Below are positions 19,552 through 23,130 of a DNA stretch of 23,130 bases, one piece after another. Both the position numbers and the translations under genes were made by a program. The stretch is from Chloromonas sp. AAM2 (lineage: Eukaryota; Chlorophyta; Chlorophyceae; Chlamydomonadales; Chlamydomonadaceae): the NCBI GenBank assembly GCA_004335635.1, contig QAXH01006069.1, positions 1 to 23,130 on the forward strand, written 5' to 3'. Within the stretch, counting starts at the first letter, position 1, and every line of letters begins with the position of its first letter. The notes beneath the pieces were generated by a model that saw nothing but the letters and a program-made list of their open reading frames with translations, was not told where the DNA came from and searched no databases.

Positions 19552-20308
19552 GTGGGTTGAGCCAGCACAAGGCGGCAAGCATGCCCTGGCCAGAATGAAA
19601 CAGTGCCAGACAAGTGGGAATCAAAAGATGTTCCGCACGATGAGATAATGCCAACTTTGGCATGTCAGATGGTCTGAAATGCACATGAGTTGAGTTATTG
19701 GGCCACTCAACACAGGCTGGCAGCCCCAACTCAACTCAAAAATGTCTTCAAAAATGATAAGCAGTATAACTACGCCTGTAAATCGTCCGGTGTGGTGAAT
19801 CTTCTTGTCACACCATGAAATTCACGTTATTCTAACTGTAAAGGACCATTGCGCGTTATCAATCGTGCATGCAAGCCCGAGATACGGTCGAAAAGCATAT
19901 GGGGTGTGGCAACAAAGGCATGTCCGTAGTAGCAAGGGTCAGACCCTGCCACAGTCACCAGGCACGCCAACCAAGGCGACCACTATCACCCAGAAAAATG
20001 CCTCGTGCTTTGTTCTGATCAAGTGTGTACACCGGAAGAAGAGAAAAGCTCCAGCCGCTCAAGGGTAAAAAGAGCACTTAAATGAGGTTGCACCATCTTC
20101 ATGACAAGTTCGTCAATTCAGGACCAGTTGGTGGTACTCATGCACTCATGCACAGGTGGCAGGCGAAATCATGTGCCCACAACGGCTGAAAAAGCACCAG
20201 CATGTGTATGTATATAATGTACTTGGCTATCCACAGCAAAATTGGCAGGCGGAATTGATGGCTTGTGGTGTGATCATTTCTTGGGCTGGTTGCCAGCTTG
20301 CTAAGGCC

Positions 20309-22279
20309 TTAAACCTTGGACTGGTCGTTGCCGCCCTGGATGTGGACTGCTGCATCAGTGGCCTGCAGTCAGACAGACAATAACACAGCGGGTAAGAATG
20401 CAGTGTGTAAAAGCACATGCGAGACGTGTGAGAGCACTCAGCCCCAGCACCAACAAGTGTGATTCGATGGTCACGCTGTTGTCAGGAGTGAGATAAGATG
20501 TGAACAGAGAAGGTGAGAAAGGCGTGAAGAGAACGGTGAGAGGCGGGCCTGGGGAAGGCAGAACATCAGTCCGTTGCAACACGCAGTATGTTCTTCTGCC
20601 GGCACCACGCACCTGGTTGTTCTTCTTCGTTGTGGTTGTTGTGCTAGGCTCGTACAGGCCCAGGAAAAAGATCGTGAAGCCGTTGGCAATGCCCACCAGC
20701 AGCAGACCAGCCTGTGATGATAGGAAGGCAGACAGGCAAGACATGAGCGAAACGCCAGATCTATCAGGGTGCTAGGTTGGACGCATGGTGCCAGACCTAC
20801 TGGCATCGGTACGACTTACATATGGCATCGGTAAGCCTTGGTACAACGAGCCTTGATACCAATGCAGAGACAAGAACAAATGGAACTGCAGTTGATACGA
20901 TAAGGTGATGTATCAGAGACAGGTCAGTGCCTACCTGAGCGGTGTTGATGCGGTACTCGTCATAGACCGTCTTGGCCAGGTCAGACCGCAACAGGAACCA
21001 GATTGCGTTAATGTTGTCCATGACTTGCACCAGGGCAGCGGCCAAGAAGGTCAGGGCAACGAGCCGAACGCGGGGGATAAGCTCTGCAGGAGCAGGTGGC
21101 AAAAGGACGATGATGAGAGGTAGCACTGGTACTGCAGGAGCAGGGCTGCTTTCTGTACAAGGCATGATGTGTTCAAACTACTCTGTCACAAGGCACTGCT
21201 GGCATGACTTAGGCGTGTCCATGCTGCATGTAACTTTGGGTATTGATGCGTGCAGTGACGCTGGCACCAACACTTGGACATGGTTGTTTGCCCAATGTGC
21301 AATATACTAGTGCGGTAGAAACTGTGAAGTGCGTGTAAACAGAAGTAGTGACGTGCTTACTGGGGAAGACAGTGATGGTTGCAGTGATCACGAAGATGAA
21401 GAACTCGAACTCAATGATCCACCACTGGTACTGGAACTGGTACTTGGGGCGTTCAGGGTAAGGGATGATGTAGGTCGTGCTCTGCATACGGACAGCCAGG
21501 AAGGCGGTGTGTCAGGGTGCGATTCGGGAATCGCGAGTGACAGCCAGTCCAAAAACACTCGTGTGTGCCGAGTGAGTGAGTGCCGAATGCTGTTGATGAA
21601 TGCCGAGAGAGATGCCACAGCTCATGTGTACTCACGTTAAGCTGAAGTAGGTTTAGGGTGAGATTGTAGTAGACAAAGTGCAAAAGCAACTAGCTTTGGC
21701 CACGAGTTGTCAATCGGTCAATCCGTCATTGGACGGATCTGTCACTGCATGTCTGGCAGGGACATCTTGTGCCACTTGACGCGGCTGCCGTTGCATTGCG
21801 CACCTGGAACACATCATTGTATGCTTTCTGGGTTGCTTCGAGGGTCGCCGCATCCAAGCCATCAAAAAGCGTTAGGGTGTTCGCCTTGCGCTGCAGCAAC
21901 GCTGCTCCCGCAGTCACCACCACATAGGCGCAGAAGGTCAGGACTTGGGCGAACACAAGCCCGCAGTAGACGATGTTCACCATTGCGTCCTGCGGCGGCA
22001 TGCACACCGGACATGCCAGGTCATCTCCTCTCGCACCCTAATGTAGGATGTGACACCTTAGTGGCCGCAGCTGCATCTTTACTTGCGCTGTTGCAATCCA
22101 GCTTGCTGTGGTCGCTTACCAGCAAAGCGTGACGGTCAGTGCTTCCGCAAGAGAGTAGACCTTGTATTTACCTGGCCGTTGTGTGGTGACGCTGGGGTAG
22201 CAGCAGCACTGACTATCCTGACAGTCACAACTGACTTTATATAGGCCACAAACTTCTTGCACACAAACGTATCGTACAT
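20309..22279 (-). CDS. Predicted four-span membrane protein, 238 aa, six exons, family not recognised
   Basis: Minus-strand exons in transcript order: 22279-22172, 21989-21804, 21481-21361, 21083-20935, 20711-20613, 20362-20309. They total 717 nt, all introns are GT-AG, and all phases agree (0,0,1,0,0). The chosen ATG (MYDTFVCKKF) has an in-frame TGA two codons upstream, so the protein probably starts there. Hydrophobic spans lie at about residues 40-64, 118-137, 146-170 and 189-208. The loop between the first two spans is about 50 residues (TLFDGLDAATLEATQKAYND, then an aromatic/Pro segment PERPKYQFQYQWW). Only a short linker with basic residues (PKLIPRVR) separates spans 2 and 3. The C-terminal tail is polar with five consecutive Thr then Lys-Lys, and likely cytosolic. 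The layout resembles MARVEL-like or other tetraspan proteins, but I see no diagnostic motif and assign no function. It is convergent with the subtilase gene. Confidence 0.8.
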
Positions 22280-23130
22280 TCGCTTTCAAAACGTCGCCAA
22301 GCCTACTACGCCTGAAGGTCTTGCTCACTTTCCGACCGGTGCGCCCACCATCACTTGAATTCGACCGGTGGACTTGCGGTGGAAAGGAAGGGCAACCGAT
22401 GCCGGCAACCCAAGTTATGGCGGCTCGATCAGCCCAAAGCCCTGATAAGATTGTTTTAATGGCGGCATAGACAGTTCACTTCCCAGGTATGGCTTGAACA
22501 CTTTTTGGCCGTCCAAGACTCTACAATGCTTAAGACCAACCAAGGGCTGGTGGGAGGGCGGACCAGGAAGCAGGGCATTGATTGTTTCGATAGCTCGTCG
22601 TACAACTGGTTGGTCATGTTGAACGGTTGAAGCCTTCGTAAAATGGCCATGAACGGACGCGAATTCTCTTCTGCAGTGTAGCCCGGTGCGCAGGGTGCTG
22701 TGAACAAAACGATTGATTGGCATGCTGCCGGCGCCCGGGGCTAATCGGTACGATGTGGTGCTCTTTGTGGACTGATGTCTGCCGGCGCGGTGACGACAGT
22801 CTGACTGTCTCAACTGGTCCATGCAGGGGCACACCGGCTGCAGCCAATGTGGTCCGGCTGCCTGCGGGACAGCTCACAAAACCAGACGCAACCATCTCTA
22901 CATGCAACACAACAGTACACAGGGTACAGCAGCCGGCCCCAACATGCACTGAGCGCAACCCCTAGCAAGCTATGCTTGAGATCGCAGTAATCTAACCTGA
23001 GCAAGAAGAGTAGACACGGTCGAGTGAGGAAGTCAGGAGAAAAGCAGGACCATCCAACAAGGCCATGCAAATTAATTTAGGTAGGGACCGCCTGCCCGTG
23101 CCACCTGCCTGCCTGCCTGCCTGCCTGCCT
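22280..23130. other. Upstream side of the minus-strand gene; no supported gene
   Basis: It should contain the 5' UTR and promoter of the four-span protein gene. Two overlapping minus-strand open frames at 22415-22834 look partly coding-like but have no recognisable domain or splice partners. No TATA-like box can be assigned. Confidence 0.4.
23104..23130. repeat. (CCTG)n tetranucleotide repeat at the window edge
   Basis: CCTG repeated to the last base. The tract probably continues beyond the window. Confidence 0.95.

Larger units (their letters stand above)
18827..20308. other. Convergent intergenic region / presumed 3' UTR of the minus-strand gene
   Basis: Apart from the 21-bp array, only low-complexity and moderately AT-rich sequence is seen. 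A short coding-like stretch at about 19472-19598 (VIASLKRAPTSIEKLHVTHE, ending TGA) has no matching exon partner. No supported gene. Confidence 0.5.

Noticed and set aside
22415..22834. Overlapping minus-strand frames of 139 and 83 codons
   Set aside because: Neither shows a recognisable domain, splice signals of matching phase, or clear coding bias. They could be a mobile-element remnant but this cannot be supported.

Overview
This window is eukaryotic nuclear DNA, most likely from a chlorophyte green alga (Chlamydomonadales or Sphaeropleales type). The evidence is very intron-dense genes with GC-rich exons, canonical GT-AG introns of about 200-1200 nt, TGTAA-type polyadenylation signals, many mini- and microsatellites, and TTAGGG-like tracts inside introns. 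The species cannot be named from sequence alone.

About 73% of the window (1-16946, + strand) is the 3' portion of one very large gene. I could assemble 29 consecutive exons whose phases all agree, giving 1,044 codons plus a stop. The protein enters the window inside a subtilisin (S8) domain, three residues after the expected catalytic His. It runs through the oxyanion-hole Asn and the catalytic Ser (GTSQATP) and continues as about 770 residues of beta-rich, PA14-like modules with several N-glycosylation sequons. It looks like a secreted or cell-wall-associated subtilase. Algal hatching or lytic subtilases are a plausible functional class, but this is inference.

The most unusual property of this gene is that several intron-exon borders have been duplicated next to themselves. 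An 81-bp x4 array carries the exon 10 donor, a 61-bp array (interrupted by an assembly gap) carries the exon 20 acceptor, and a 66-bp x3 array carries the exon 21 donor. Single, more diverged duplications involve the borders of exons 4, 6 and 13. Depending on the copy, choosing another junction would either add 22 or 44 residues in frame or introduce an immediate stop. Nine of the 28 introns are bracketed by AG|GT at both ends, as expected if introns or borders arise by tandem duplication of an AGGT-containing segment.

Downstream (16947-20308) lies a long presumed 3' UTR and a repeat-rich convergent intergenic region (103-bp duplication, about 17 copies of a 21-bp unit). On the minus strand, 22279-20309 holds a complete six-exon gene for a 238-residue protein with four predicted membrane spans. 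I do not recognise its family. Its ATG is preceded in frame by a TGA two codons upstream. The last 850 bp (22280-23130) contain its presumed promoter side and a terminal tetranucleotide repeat, with no gene I can support.

A short interspersed element ending in (CAT)n/(ATG)n occurs twice, in introns 2 and 10, about 90% identical. The second copy has a perfect 10-bp target-site duplication.
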